Shown here piece by piece: positions 9,595 to 17,597 of a stretch of DNA of 64,000 nt. The notes under the pieces are model-generated. The model was not told where the DNA came from. It made no database searches and saw only the letters and a program-made list of their open reading frames with translations. How positions within the stretch are numbered: position 1 is the first letter of the stretch; the number at the start of each line of letters is the position of its first letter. This DNA comes from Saccharospirillaceae bacterium (GTDB taxonomy: Bacteria > Pseudomonadota > Gammaproteobacteria > Pseudomonadales > Oceanobacteraceae): contig JAJOJJ010000020.1 in assembly GCA_021208685.1 (NCBI GenBank), positions 62,001 through 126,000 of the forward strand, given 5' to 3'. The position numbers were made by a program, and so were the translations under genes.

Positions 9595-11157
9595 GTGTAT
9601 AAAAGAAAGTTATTTCTGTTCGGTTTTATTTCGGCAGCCGTTCTGGTTGTCGCGCTGACGGGCGTTGCTGTATCGGCGTACATTACTAAAGAAAACCTGC
9701 GCCAGAGTGCGACTGCGCAAGCCCTCCTTTCTGAGCATCAGATGCTTTCCAGTACATCTTACCGGCTGTTCAAACAGCTGACCGATGAGCTGATTTTTGG
9801 CCGAAATGCCAATCAGGCTGAAGTGCGTAATAAACAGGAGCTAATTGAGCAGTCGCTGCACGTTATTCGTGAGCTTGAAATGCGCCAGCGAAACGATCTG
9901 GGACCGGATATCACTCAGGGCAGTGTAGAAGATACCGATGAACTACAGTCGCTTATCACTGAAATTATCGATGAATTCAATGCTGTCATTGCAATGAATG
10001 ATTCGACCCCTTTACGACAGCAGGAGCGGGTTCAGCGTTTGCTGGAATTTACCATTGACAATAAATTCCGGGAAGCGATTAACGCGGCGGTAACGCGTCA
10101 GGGTAACGTTGTCTCGGCCACAAATGCTCGTATTGAGGCGCTGAATTCAGCCATTGTATGGTTCAGTATTATTCTCTGTGTTCTGGTTGGGCCTTTTATC
10201 GTCTTTGGTTGTGTCTGGCTGTTTAACCAGCTTTATCAGCCTCTTACTGTGATCGGCAGTGGCACTCAGATTATTGCTTCGGGAAATTATCATTTTCGGT
10301 TACCTGAAAATCTGGATGAGGAGTTTCATTCACTGGTACAGTCTCTGAATCAATTGGCGGGCCAGATGGCGGAGCATGAAAAACAGGAAGAAAACATGCG
10401 CAGCCAACTGCAATACGAGGTTGATCAGCGCACGTCAGAGTTAACGGAAGCCAATCGGCAATTAACGTTAATTGATTCCCGGCGAAAACAATTTATCGCC
10501 GATATTTCCCATGAATTAAGAACGCCCCTGACGATCATCCGTGGCGAAGCTCAGGTGACGCTGAGACAGAATAACCCGGATACAGAAGATTACCGGTCTG
10601 CGCTGCAAACCGTTCTGGATCAGGTTGTTGGTCTGAGTGTATTAGTCGACGATCTTTTACTGCTGGCAAGAGCCGAAATTAATCAGCTCAGATTATACCC
10701 CGGTGATTTTCAGGTTGTTGATGCTCTTGAGAGTCAGGTAGCGCAATGGCAACGAAAAATGCCGCTGAGGTCTTTCCGCCTGAATGTTGGAGATATTCAG
10801 CAGCCGCCACTGTTCATCAGGGCTGATGAACAACGTCTGCGACAGGTTATGACGATATTGATTGATAATGCTGTCCGTTATTCAGATCCCGATACACCGA
10901 TAGACATTTCACTCTGCGCTACCCCTGAGAACGTGATGATCAGTGTCAAAGATCAGGGCGACGGAATATCCCCCGCCGATCTGCAGTATATTTTTGAACG
11001 CTTTGTCAGATTCAGACCCCGGACTGACGGAGCGGGTCTTGGTTTATCCATCGCAAGAGCTTTGGTTGAGGCACATCACGGGGATATTCATGTTGAGTCA
11101 GAACAGGGACAAGGTTCCGTTTTCACGGTGGTTATTCCGAGGCAGAGCCAGAAATGA
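9595..11157 (+). CDS. Sensor histidine kinase with large periplasmic domain
   Basis: Membrane kinase of 520 aa. TM1 is at about residues 8-28, then a mainly helical periplasmic domain of roughly 160 residues, TM2 at about 188-212, a HAMP domain and a short coiled coil. The H-box DISHELRTPLT carries His306. The catalytic domain has the N-box (LIDNAVRYSD), DQGDGIS and GAGLGLSIA motifs. The start is GTG at 9595 with GGGTG upstream. It overlaps the next gene by 4 bp (ATGA), so the two are translationally coupled. The helical periplasmic part resembles four-helix-bundle sensor domains, and the stimulus is unknown. The neighbouring porin and carbonic anhydrase genes hint at, but do not prove, an envelope nutrient signal. 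Confidence 0.85.
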   Translation: MYKRKLFLFGFISAAVLVVALTGVAVSAYITKENLRQSATAQALLSEHQMLSSTSYRLFKQLTDELIFGRNANQAEVRNKQELIEQSLHVIRELEMRQRNDLGPDITQGSVEDTDELQSLITEIIDEFNAVIAMNDSTPLRQQERVQRLLEFTIDNKFREAINAAVTRQGNVVSATNARIEALNSAIVWFSIILCVLVGPFIVFGCVWLFNQLYQPLTVIGSGTQIIASGNYHFRLPENLDEEFHSLVQSLNQLAGQMAEHEKQEENMRSQLQYEVDQRTSELTEANRQLTLIDSRRKQFIADISHELRTPLTIIRGEAQVTLRQNNPDTEDYRSALQTVLDQVVGLSVLVDDLLLLARAEINQLRLYPGDFQVVDALESQVAQWQRKMPLRSFRLNVGDIQQPPLFIRADEQRLRQVMTILIDNAVRYSDPDTPIDISLCATPENVMISVKDQGDGISPADLQYIFERFVRFRPRTDGAGLGLSIARALVEAHHGDIHVESEQGQGSVFTVVIPRQSQK

Positions 11158-11837
11158 AAATACTGATTGCTGATGACGAACTCCCTCTTCTCAGTTTCCT
11201 GAAGCGTGGGCTGGAGTCTGAGGGGTATGAGGTTGTCTCTGAACATGATGTTCATAATCTGATTGCGAGCATCAGTCGGGAAGTGCCGCAGATAGCCGTC
11301 CTGGATCGCATGTTTGGCAACATCGACAGCCTGATCCTGCTGCAGAGTATTAAACGCTTACCGTCACCGCCTATGGTTTTGTTATTAACCGCCATGGATG
11401 ATGTCAGTGACCGTGTTGACGGTTTGCGACAGGGTGCCGATGATTATCTGTGTAAGCCATTCGACTTTGAGGAGCTGCTCGCCCGCGTTCAGGCGTTAGG
11501 CAGACGTGCTTCGCAAGTCATTCCGCTAACGGATGACATGCTCCGCTGTGGCTCTCTGACATTTTCCCGGGAGGAACGCATTGTCAGATGCGCATCGGAT
11601 GAGCTGCAACTGACCCGGCTTGAATACGATGTGTTAATTTTTTTCGCAGAGAATGCAGGAAAAGTATTAAGTCGTGAGCGTATTCTGCAAAGGGTATGGC
11701 AGTCGGAAAAAGATCCACTTACCAATATTGTTGATGTGTATGTCAGCCGCATGCGCCAGAAGCTTTCTGTTGCCAATGATCTGATGATTGAGACGCTGCG
11801 TGGTAATGGCTACCGACTGACCGTTATCAGCCGGTAG
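11154..11837 (+). CDS. OmpR-family response regulator, partner of upstream kinase
   Basis: 227-aa regulator with receiver and winged-helix domains. The acidic pair is DDE near residue 7, the phospho-acceptor is Asp51 in VLDRMF (RMF instead of the usual VMMP), and the Lys lies in CKPF. The C-terminal domain has LTRLEYDVL and ends with the wing RGNGYRL. It overlaps the kinase stop by 4 bp. The receiver loop after Asp51 (RMFGNIDSLILL) is shorter and less conserved than in PhoB or CpxR, marking it as a distinct subfamily. The C-terminus is convergent with the carbonic anhydrase gene, 52 bp away. Target genes are unknown. Confidence 0.88.
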   Translation: MKILIADDELPLLSFLKRGLESEGYEVVSEHDVHNLIASISREVPQIAVLDRMFGNIDSLILLQSIKRLPSPPMVLLLTAMDDVSDRVDGLRQGADDYLCKPFDFEELLARVQALGRRASQVIPLTDDMLRCGSLTFSREERIVRCASDELQLTRLEYDVLIFFAENAGKVLSRERILQRVWQSEKDPLTNIVDVYVSRMRQKLSVANDLMIETLRGNGYRLTVISR

Positions 11838-11889
11838 AGTCTCAGGGCCTGCTTAATGAGCGTCAGCAGACCCTGGCGCCGGGACCCGG

Positions 11890-12747
11890 TTATTGAATTT
11901 CCGACAGCAGCTGTGGATTTAATACCAGATTACGCACGGCATGAGCGTGGTCTTCATGGAACAGATTACTTTCACACCAATCTGCGACCGTCTTGATATC
12001 AACGACCGCTACGTCAGGGCGAACGCTCCAGCTAACCTGCAATGGTGAGCCCTTTTCGTTATACGAAGGCCCCGTGGTTGAACCCGCGTACTGTACAGGA
12101 GTGCCTGTATTCTTCGGGATATTCGGAGCCTGATAATAACCGTTGAGCTGCTCCACTTTGGTCATCTCTTTAAAGTTGAGCGCGGAATCATCATTGGCAA
12201 GAACAATCACCTGAGCTTCAACCCGTAACTGAGGATTCATAATGCTATCTGACAGGCAGGCCCCAAGGGTCGGGCCTGGCTTAATCTGAGCGGTGGTGTG
12301 CACAAAGTGAACCTCAAGCGTGTCGCCCGGGATAAGGTTTCTGCCTTTTGCCGCGCAGACATCTCCCTGAACAGGCTTGAGTTGCTTGTTGCTCAGCTTG
12401 CCATTGTAGAGATAGCCTGTTCCCGATCCCTGTCCGTCGCCATTACCTGCATAAGTGGTAAATTCGCCCCCTTTATGCTCCGCACCTGCATGGAAGTGAA
12501 TATTGCAGAGATTCATGTGCGTATGAGCCGGAGCCGGCATAAACCTATTCGTGTTCTGACCAGCCCGTTGATCAATATCACGTGGAGACTGGGGGCCAAA
12601 GCCCTTGTCTCTGGTGTTTTCTGCCAGGCGTTCCCGCTGCTCGGATATAACATCATCAGACACCATCTCAGCTGACGGAGAGCCTGCCAGAGCAGCAACG
12701 GGTATCAGAATGGAACTGACGAAAACAGAGCACTTCAACATAGACAT
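11890..12747 (-). CDS. Secreted delta-class carbonic anhydrase-like protein
   Basis: 285 aa with a signal peptide (cleavage near ALA-GS, residue 21), so probably periplasmic. The stretch CNIHFHAGAEHKGGEF (His84, His86) and the later LEVHFVH (His147) reproduce the three-histidine zinc arrangement HFH...EH...HLVH of alpha-type carbonic anhydrases. The overall sequence fits the bacterial relatives of the diatom delta class. Cys81, Cys131 and later cysteines could form disulfides. It would interconvert CO2 and bicarbonate outside the cytoplasm. It lies 150 bp downstream of the PhoR-like gene on the same strand. The start at 12747 is favoured by GAGGAGG seven bases upstream, which sits in a small hairpin. 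Confidence 0.75.
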   Translation of the reverse strand: MSMLKCSVFVSSILIPVAALAGSPSAEMVSDDVISEQRERLAENTRDKGFGPQSPRDIDQRAGQNTNRFMPAPAHTHMNLCNIHFHAGAEHKGGEFTTYAGNGDGQGSGTGYLYNGKLSNKQLKPVQGDVCAAKGRNLIPGDTLEVHFVHTTAQIKPGPTLGACLSDSIMNPQLRVEAQVIVLANDDSALNFKEMTKVEQLNGYYQAPNIPKNTGTPVQYAGSTTGPSYNEKGSPLQVSWSVRPDVAVVDIKTVADWCESNLFHEDHAHAVRNLVLNPQLLSEIQ

Positions 12748-12754
12748 TCTTATT

Positions 12755-12769
12755 CCTCCTCATTGGAGG
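12755..12769 (-). promoter_or_regulatory. Hairpin covering the carbonic anhydrase ribosome-binding site
   Basis: On the minus strand CCTCC-AATGA-GGAGG forms a 5-bp GC-rich stem whose 3' arm is the Shine-Dalgarno sequence of the gene starting at 12747. The hairpin could limit translation unless opened. No ligand-binding fold is apparent around it. Confidence 0.5.
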
Positions 12770-12897
12770 CTTCAGGATAATGATCAAGGTTGAAAAGAGC
12801 CTGAATCAATCATTAAAAGAAGATTAAGACATTCTGCACAGCGTCGTGTGAGTGTTGCAGAGTGCGTTTCAGATCAATAATGGCTTTTGCCTGAGTA

Positions 12898-14205
12898 TCA
12901 GTCGGATTCGTGAACCCGGCTGCGGTCAGAAGAAATAATAAAACTGAACGTACTGCCTTTACCCAGTGTGGATTCGATATCCAGCACGGTATCGTGATGC
13001 TCCAGGGCGTGCTTGACGATGGCCAGACCCAGACCGGAACCACCAACGGTAGATTCCCGGGAGTCATCAACCCGGTAAAAGCGTTCGGTCAGGCGACTGA
13101 TGTGCTGCGCCGGGATGCCAGTACCGTGATCACTGATGCTGACCTTCACGCCGTCAAAGCCGTAGCGGATGGTAAATTCAATCTTACCTTCGCCGCCGTA
13201 TTTAATGGCATTGGTCAGCAGATTGGTCAGTACCGAACTCATTTCATCACGGAATCCCCGAACCTCAATCTGTTGCGTGCATTTAAAAACAATGCGGTTA
13301 TCGCTGTAGGTCTGCAATTGATCAACCACTGAGTAGCCAAGCTGTTGCAGATTAAACCACTCGCCCAGCTGTTCGGTGTTGGCACTTTCCAATCTGGAAA
13401 GCTGAATCAGATCATTCACCAGACTTTTCATGCGCTGACCCTGACCATTCATCTGTGAAATGGCCTTTTGCAGGCTGGGTGGTAAGTCCATATCGCCGAG
13501 CATTTCCAGATAGCCATTGATAACGGTTAACGGCGTACGCAGTTCATGCGATACGTCAGCGATAAAATTCTGCCGCATGGTTTCTACGCGCTTACGCTCA
13601 GTGATGTCTTTCACCAGCATGACTTTCTGGTCGAGGCCGAACTGCGTTACCTGAATCTGCAGGCTGAATTGCTTACGGTGGCTGACGTCAAACTGCAGAG
13701 AAGAGCTGTAATCACCTTCGTTGAAATAACGAATAAACCGGGGATTACGGATAAGGTTGGTGACATGTTGTCCGTTGTCTTCTTTGCGCAGACCGAGCAG
13801 GCGCGAGGCGGAGCCGTTGAAGTTAGTGATATGACCTTCCTGATCAATGATCACCACGCCATCGTGCAGCGATTCGATACCCTGATTGTAGCGTTGCAGT
13901 TGCATGGCCTGCTGCGCCAGTTTGTTCTTCAGATTTTTCTCACGGAGGATCAGTTTATCGACGCTGTAACCAATCAGGCCGCTGTCCTGCGGTGGCGGGC
14001 CTTGCCGGTAACTCCAGCGGTACAGGCTGGCCATCGCCCGGAAGGCCATAACCTGAGCGGTCAGCAGGCCCATAATCAGACCCCAGATGGCATGACCGGA
14101 GGACCAGCCAAGGGCGAGTCCTAGTCCGATAACCACCAGAATCCGGAAAATCTCGCGTTGCCACGCCGCCTGCTGCACAAATATCCCCTTAGTCTTTTGC
14201 TTCAT
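12898..14205 (-). CDS. PhoR-like sensor kinase (second copy)
   Basis: 435-aa inner-membrane kinase with PhoR architecture. Two hydrophobic helices near residues 22-55 have almost no periplasmic loop. They are followed by a charged linker, a PAS domain (DGVVIIDQEGHI to the FIRYFN region), then DVSHELRTPLTVINGYLEM with His220 and a full ATPase domain ending in GSGLGLAIVKHALEHH. It shares domain order and many blocks (TNLIR, LRTPLTV.GY) with the kinase at 20109-21446, so the two are paralogs. It overlaps the upstream PhoB-like gene by 17 bp. Possibly it senses something other than phosphate. Confidence 0.85.
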   Translation of the reverse strand: MKQKTKGIFVQQAAWQREIFRILVVIGLGLALGWSSGHAIWGLIMGLLTAQVMAFRAMASLYRWSYRQGPPPQDSGLIGYSVDKLILREKNLKNKLAQQAMQLQRYNQGIESLHDGVVIIDQEGHITNFNGSASRLLGLRKEDNGQHVTNLIRNPRFIRYFNEGDYSSSLQFDVSHRKQFSLQIQVTQFGLDQKVMLVKDITERKRVETMRQNFIADVSHELRTPLTVINGYLEMLGDMDLPPSLQKAISQMNGQGQRMKSLVNDLIQLSRLESANTEQLGEWFNLQQLGYSVVDQLQTYSDNRIVFKCTQQIEVRGFRDEMSSVLTNLLTNAIKYGGEGKIEFTIRYGFDGVKVSISDHGTGIPAQHISRLTERFYRVDDSRESTVGGSGLGLAIVKHALEHHDTVLDIESTLGKGSTFSFIISSDRSRVHESD

Positions 14206-14893
14206 CGGATGGAGAAAAACGGTAACCAGCTCCGCGCACGGTCTGGATCATCTGTTCCTGATCATCAATCGATAACGCTTTACGCAGGCGGCGGATATGA
14301 ACATCCACCGTGCGATCATCAATATACACATTGCCCCCCCAGACGCGGTCGAGCAATTGGGCGCGGGAGTATACCCGATTGGGGTGGAGCATGAAGAATT
14401 CCAGCAAGCGGAATTCCAGCGGCCCCAGAGTCACCGGTTGACCACTGATGCTGGCATTCTGGGATGAGCGATCAAGGCTGAGCTTCCCGGCCCTGACAGG
14501 TACATCATCAATCAGGGCGTTGGTTCGGCGCAGCACTGCGCGGATGCGGGCAATCAACTCGCGGGTGGAGAATGGCTTGAGAATATAATCGTCAGCACCG
14601 CTGTCCAGGCCGCTGATACGGTCATCTTCGTCGGCACGGGCGGTCAGCATAATCACCGGAATATCGGCCGTCAGCTCGTCACGTTTAAGGCGGCGTGTCA
14701 GCTCAATACCCGACAACATCGGCATCATCCAGTCGGCAATCACAAGATCCGGTCGTTCATTGACGATCATCTGATGGGCCAGATGACCATTGGCGGACAG
14801 CTTCACACGGAAGCCTGCGAGTTCAAGGCAGGTACGGATCATATCGCAAATTGCAGGCTCGTCATCGACAACGAGAATATAGCCACCGCTCAT
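14189..14893 (-). CDS. PhoB-like response regulator (second copy)
   Basis: 234-aa regulator with phospho-acceptor Asp54 in VIADWMMP, LTARADEDDRI, Lys in LKPFSTREL, and a C-terminal winged helix nearly identical in its recognition part (VDVHIRRLRKAL, TVRGAGYRFS) to the true PhoB at 21452-22162. The receiver diverges more (SANGHLAHQMIVNE). The shared DNA-reading helix suggests overlapping target sites with PhoB, while the input differs. Upstream, a single PhoB half-site (CTGTCAC on the minus strand, 14933-14939) lies 40 bp before the start codon. A 9-bp stem hairpin of unknown role (14991-15017) lies further up. Confidence 0.87.
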   Translation of the reverse strand: MSGGYILVVDDEPAICDMIRTCLELAGFRVKLSANGHLAHQMIVNERPDLVIADWMMPMLSGIELTRRLKRDELTADIPVIMLTARADEDDRISGLDSGADDYILKPFSTRELIARIRAVLRRTNALIDDVPVRAGKLSLDRSSQNASISGQPVTLGPLEFRLLEFFMLHPNRVYSRAQLLDRVWGGNVYIDDRTVDVHIRRLRKALSIDDQEQMIQTVRGAGYRFSPSDEAKD

Positions 14894-14990
14894 AAGGGTC
14901 CTCGATTCTACGGCAAATTTCTGATGTTGATTGTGACAGTTTTATTAAGCACTGTTCACCTAAATTTAATCGCCGCACATGTCGGATTCG

Positions 14991-15017
14991 CCAGCCGATA
15001 CGTGTGGCATCGGCTGG
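14991..15017. other. Unassigned stem-loop between phoB-like gene and tRNA
   Basis: CCAGCCGAT and ATCGGCTGG form a perfect 9-bp stem around a 9-base loop. Three T follow on the plus strand, too few for a clear terminator. It lies about 100 bp before the start of the minus-strand phoB-like gene and 140 bp before the tRNA. The rest of the 264-base gap holds only a Pho half-site and the tRNA promoter. Confidence 0.4.
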
Positions 15018-15115
15018 TTTGGCGCGTTATCCCTTCTGCTGATGGCCGGAACACGGCCGATTTTGCTGGAAATATGATAAAGCGATAATTTTCAGGGGCT
15101 TAGCTAAAAAAGCGG

Positions 15116-15144
15116 TTGACGACGCAAAGGCAGATCAGTAATAT
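15116..15144 (+). promoter_or_regulatory. Sigma-70 promoter of tRNA-Thr
   Basis: TTGACG, 17 bp, TAATAT. It is followed by a C/G-rich discriminator (CCCCGCCC), a hallmark of stringently controlled stable RNA promoters. The tRNA begins about 13 bases after the -10 box. Confidence 0.85.
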
Positions 15145-15157
15145 CCCCGCCCACTTA

Positions 15158-15233
<76 letters not shown>

Positions 15234-15240
15234 AATTAAA

Positions 15241-15268
15241 AAGCCCGTCTTTCAGACGGGCTTTTTTT
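15241..15268 (+). terminator. Terminator after tRNA-Thr
   Basis: AAGCCCGTCT-TTC-AGACGGGCTT followed by T, 8 bp after the CCA end. The stem is symmetric with A on its left side, so it can also end the convergent gene at 15290-15760. Confidence 0.93.
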
Positions 15269-15289
15269 ATGTCTGTAGATCTGCGCCGT

Positions 15290-15760
15290 TCAGAAGCGCA
15301 CGGATAACTCAAGACTGTAACCCTGTTGGCTGGTCTGGCTGATGCTGTAGCGTACCTCGCCGGGCTGCGGTTCTCCCTGATAGATATCCCAGGCCGTCAG
15401 CGCTAAAAATTTCACCCTATCAACGGATGAAGAATGGGCGGTAATGCGTTCATCGTCGACCAGATCCCAATGGCTCGCTTCCAGCCAATCGCTGCTGAAT
15501 GCCGCTTCTTTATCCTCGTCTGCCCAGGTCATGGAAAAGGGAGCGATCAGTGCAAAACAGGCCGCGCAGGGTTTGATCCAGCGTTGCCGGCGCAATACAT
15601 TGCGCAGCACGCGCTCATCAATAAACCCGAGGCTGATCAGTGCTTGCCCTAGCGGGCAGGGGTTTTTCGCCTGAAAGCTCAGCGCCTGTTGCAATTGTTC
15701 TTCTGTTATTTCCTGCTGCTGCAACAGCAGTTGTCCCAGACGATGGGGGAATTCGCTCAT
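15290..15760 (-). CDS. Small MshEN/GspE-N-like domain protein, function unknown
   Basis: 156 aa. The first 60 residues (LGQLLLQQQEITEEQLQQAL, then LGQALISLGFIDERVL) follow the repeated pattern of the N-terminal domain of type II secretion and pilus ATPases (MshEN/GspE-N), some of which bind cyclic di-GMP. Instead of an ATPase, a short hydrophobic stretch (CAACFALIAPFSMTWA, about 69-84) follows, then an acidic, partly beta-like tail ending SLELSVRF. It could anchor the domain at the membrane, or the hydrophobic piece could expose the tail to the periplasm. No secretion genes are adjacent. Function unknown. Confidence 0.6.
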   Translation of the reverse strand: MSEFPHRLGQLLLQQQEITEEQLQQALSFQAKNPCPLGQALISLGFIDERVLRNVLRRQRWIKPCAACFALIAPFSMTWADEDKEAAFSSDWLEASHWDLVDDERITAHSSSVDRVKFLALTAWDIYQGEPQPGEVRYSISQTSQQGYSLELSVRF

Positions 15761-15945
15761 GACCGCAGTTCCTTGTGATATCCATTACTGCACACTCTCA
15801 GAATGGCACAGTGCCTCCAGAACGCCACGCTGTTTAGTTAACGTTTAGTTTTTATTCGTAACCTGAATGGAACAGGCTGTTCTGTCCGTCTATCGTCATG
15901 GCTGTCTGCTTTGCTTTAAGCGCCCCTTTCTGACGGAGACCCTGC

Positions 15946-16266
15946 ATGACCCTGATTCAAAGCCTTGCCAGCCACGTGCGACCGCATACGGATGATATTG
16001 CCCTTGCTCTGGTCGCGACGTTGCTGGTGATTTTTGGCGACACCATTAATGATCTGGTACGCAAAATCGTGCGTCCGCAACCCATGTGGATACGGGTTGG
16101 TGTCTTTATCGCATTGTGTACCTTTGGCTACGGGGCTTTATCGGTGTGGCTGACGCCGATTCTGGACAGTTATCTCCGCACATTACCGTCCGGGATATTT
16201 CTGGGTGTGGTGACAGGATCGTTTGTGGCTGTTGGGGTGCTGGCGGAGCGTTATCACAGCCGTTAG
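15946..16266 (+). CDS. DUF3392-like small membrane protein
   Basis: 106-aa integral membrane protein with three predicted hydrophobic helices (about residues 17-32, 48-66 and 82-100). Charged RKIVRPQ lies between the first two. ALVATLLVIFGDTIN and FGYGALSVWLTP fit the DUF3392 family of gammaproteobacterial membrane proteins, whose role is unknown. It is a single gene. Downstream on the opposite strand ends the CsrB/RsmZ-like RNA. Confidence 0.7.
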   Translation: MTLIQSLASHVRPHTDDIALALVATLLVIFGDTINDLVRKIVRPQPMWIRVGVFIALCTFGYGALSVWLTPILDSYLRTLPSGIFLGVVTGSFVAVGVLAERYHSR

Positions 16267-16335
16267 GTCATTGAGCGGTTGACTTTGGGCTGGCAACGAT
16301 CGCGGAACAGGTGCGACGATTATTTCCGGTGGCCC

Positions 16336-16374
16336 AAAAAAATCGGGCGGTCAGGACATCCTGTCCTGACCGCC
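16336..16374 (-). terminator. Intrinsic terminator of the CsrB/RsmZ-like RNA
   Basis: A perfect 13-bp stem (GGCGGTCAGGACA/TGTCCTGACCGCC) with the 3-base loop GGA, followed on the minus strand by CGATTTTTTT. The stem and loop themselves carry two GGA motifs, a feature also seen in known Csr/Rsm RNAs. Confidence 0.92.
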
Positions 16375-16544
16375 ACAGCACCCTAGCGCCATCCTGGCGT
16401 CCTAGACTTCGTTCATCCTTGCCGCTGTCCGTTGCGGTTGCTCATCCCTGACCAGCGATCCATCGCCGACAACTCTGTCCGTATTGCAATCCTTAGCGGT
16501 ATCTTCCTGATCACTGCCATCCCGGCAGTGCGTTCGTCCTTGTG
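16336..16544 (-). ncRNA. CsrB/RsmZ-like regulatory RNA (CsrA/RsmA-sequestering)
   Basis: Read on the minus strand, this segment contains 13 GGA motifs in about 190 bases, many as AGGATG or CGGACAG, the CsrA/RsmA-binding signature. Their plus-strand TCC positions are 16537, 16520, 16505, 16490, 16478, 16459, 16445, 16428, 16416, 16400, 16392, 16364 and 16359. Several sit in hairpin loops: CGCCA-GGA-TGGCG, CACTGCC-GGGAT-GGCAGTG, GCGA-TGGA-TCGC and CCGC-AACGGACA-GCGG. The RNA ends in a 13-bp stem with loop GGA followed by CGATTTTTTT. Spacing of about 15 bases is as in CsrB and RsmZ. The 5' end is estimated from a weak -10 (TATCTT, minus strand 16556-16551). It would titrate CsrA/RsmA and so relieve translational repression. 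No coding potential seen. Confidence 0.87.
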
Positions 16545-16713
16545 GAAGTAAAGATAGCAGAATCGGCCTTTTGGGATAGCCCGGATTTTCTATACTGTGA
16601 TGAATGAAAAGCAGGCTGATTTTATAAAATCTTTATATATCAATGACTTATGTTTTTATCGGGCGATATTTTCCATCGAATCCAGTGCTTTTTACCCATA
16701 TATCGCACTGCGT

Positions 16714-16731
16714 TGTGAGATATCTCGCACA
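16714..16731. promoter_or_regulatory. GacA/UvrY-type upstream activating site
   Basis: TGTGAGATATCTCGCACA matches the E. coli csrB activating palindrome as I remember it (TGTGAGAGATCTCTTACA) at 15 of 18 positions. Its centre is about 180 bp upstream of the estimated start of the minus-strand GGA-rich RNA, a distance typical for GacA sites at Pseudomonas rsmZ. It also lies 50 bp before the gene at 16782, so it might serve both. Confidence 0.65.
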
Positions 16732-16781
16732 GCGTGGCAGGTGTTTTACTGTCACTTCCGTTTAAGGAGTCATGAACTTTC

Positions 16782-17597
16782 ATGGGTAAGGTTGTTCATC
16801 TGCCATCTGAGCTTGTCTATTTGCCGTTGGGAGAAGAGGCGATCCCGCTGTTAAAGCGTGGATTTATTCCTTTATTGCCGGCAGCAGCCAGTGGCTTGCC
16901 CTGGTTATTGCCACCGCCTGCGCAGGCTGCGTTGCAACGCATTTCTGCCGCAGATTATTACGCGCATATGCATGCGGAATATGGTCGTCTGCCGGATAAC
17001 CTGCGCAGCCTGATCAGTCAGGAAGATTTTCTGCGGCAGGCGGAAGGCAAGCGTGCGGATATTGAAGCGGCGCTGGTCGCTCAGCGTAAAGCGCGGGCAG
17101 AAGAGGACAGCGGTAAGCCTGAGGATTGGTTGCTGCAACGCTTTTTCAGCGATCCGTATTGTCCGCTTGCCTGGCATCACGGCGCTGGCTTCGGTGGCAT
17201 CTGGCTGGGTATTGATCCTGAGCAGTGGCCGGATGCGATATTCCACCCGGTCAGCTACCAGATCCAGCGGGCGCCTCGTCTGCCGGACAGTCTGTACTGT
17301 GATCCGCCGAATCACTCGCCGTTGGCGGAGCAGCGTTTAATCTGCGCGGTCACGACTGTGGATAAGTCCGTTCAGGTGGGCAATCAGCGACAGGGTTTAT
17401 TGCGCTTGCCGCCGAAAGCCTTGCGGGTACTGCTGCTGGGCGCACTCATCTCACGACGCTTTGAACAAAACCTGCTGCAGTTCTGGCGGCAGGATTTTCG
17501 CTATCAGCGTATCCCTTTGGCGCAGATGCAGTTCAGCAACCGCGAATTGGGCTGGGAGTATCAGCTGCGGCCATTGACCAGCGCTGAGAAACCCTGA
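16782..17597 (+). CDS. Hypothetical protein, weak DUF2971 resemblance
   Basis: 271-aa cytoplasmic protein without membrane segments. The middle part (PLAWHHGAGFGGIWLGIDP, followed by a VSYQ strand) recalls the core of DUF2971 proteins, which carry a LMWAHYADGHRG-like block and then a V.Y strand. Similarity is slight and the rest is not recognised. The 5' region offers AAGGAG at 16764-16769, 12 bases before the ATG, a rather long spacing; the nearer ATG at 16772 is out of frame. The 3' end overlaps the convergent trmH by 37 bp. The gene follows a region with a GacA-like site. Confidence 0.5.
   Translation: MGKVVHLPSELVYLPLGEEAIPLLKRGFIPLLPAAASGLPWLLPPPAQAALQRISAADYYAHMHAEYGRLPDNLRSLISQEDFLRQAEGKRADIEAALVAQRKARAEEDSGKPEDWLLQRFFSDPYCPLAWHHGAGFGGIWLGIDPEQWPDAIFHPVSYQIQRAPRLPDSLYCDPPNHSPLAEQRLICAVTTVDKSVQVGNQRQGLLRLPPKALRVLLLGALISRRFEQNLLQFWRQDFRYQRIPLAQMQFSNRELGWEYQLRPLTSAEKP

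Noticed and set aside
16346..16545. The hairpin cluster as CRISPR, REP repeats or a group of terminators
   Set aside because: Units differ in sequence and length, there are no identical repeats with spacers, and only one hairpin has a T-run (minus strand). The regular GGA motifs fit a Csr-type RNA better.
16597..16854. Short plus-strand open frame of 85 codons
   Set aside because: Covers the upstream region of the next gene and overlaps its start in another frame; composition is not protein-like and no ribosome-binding site is seen.
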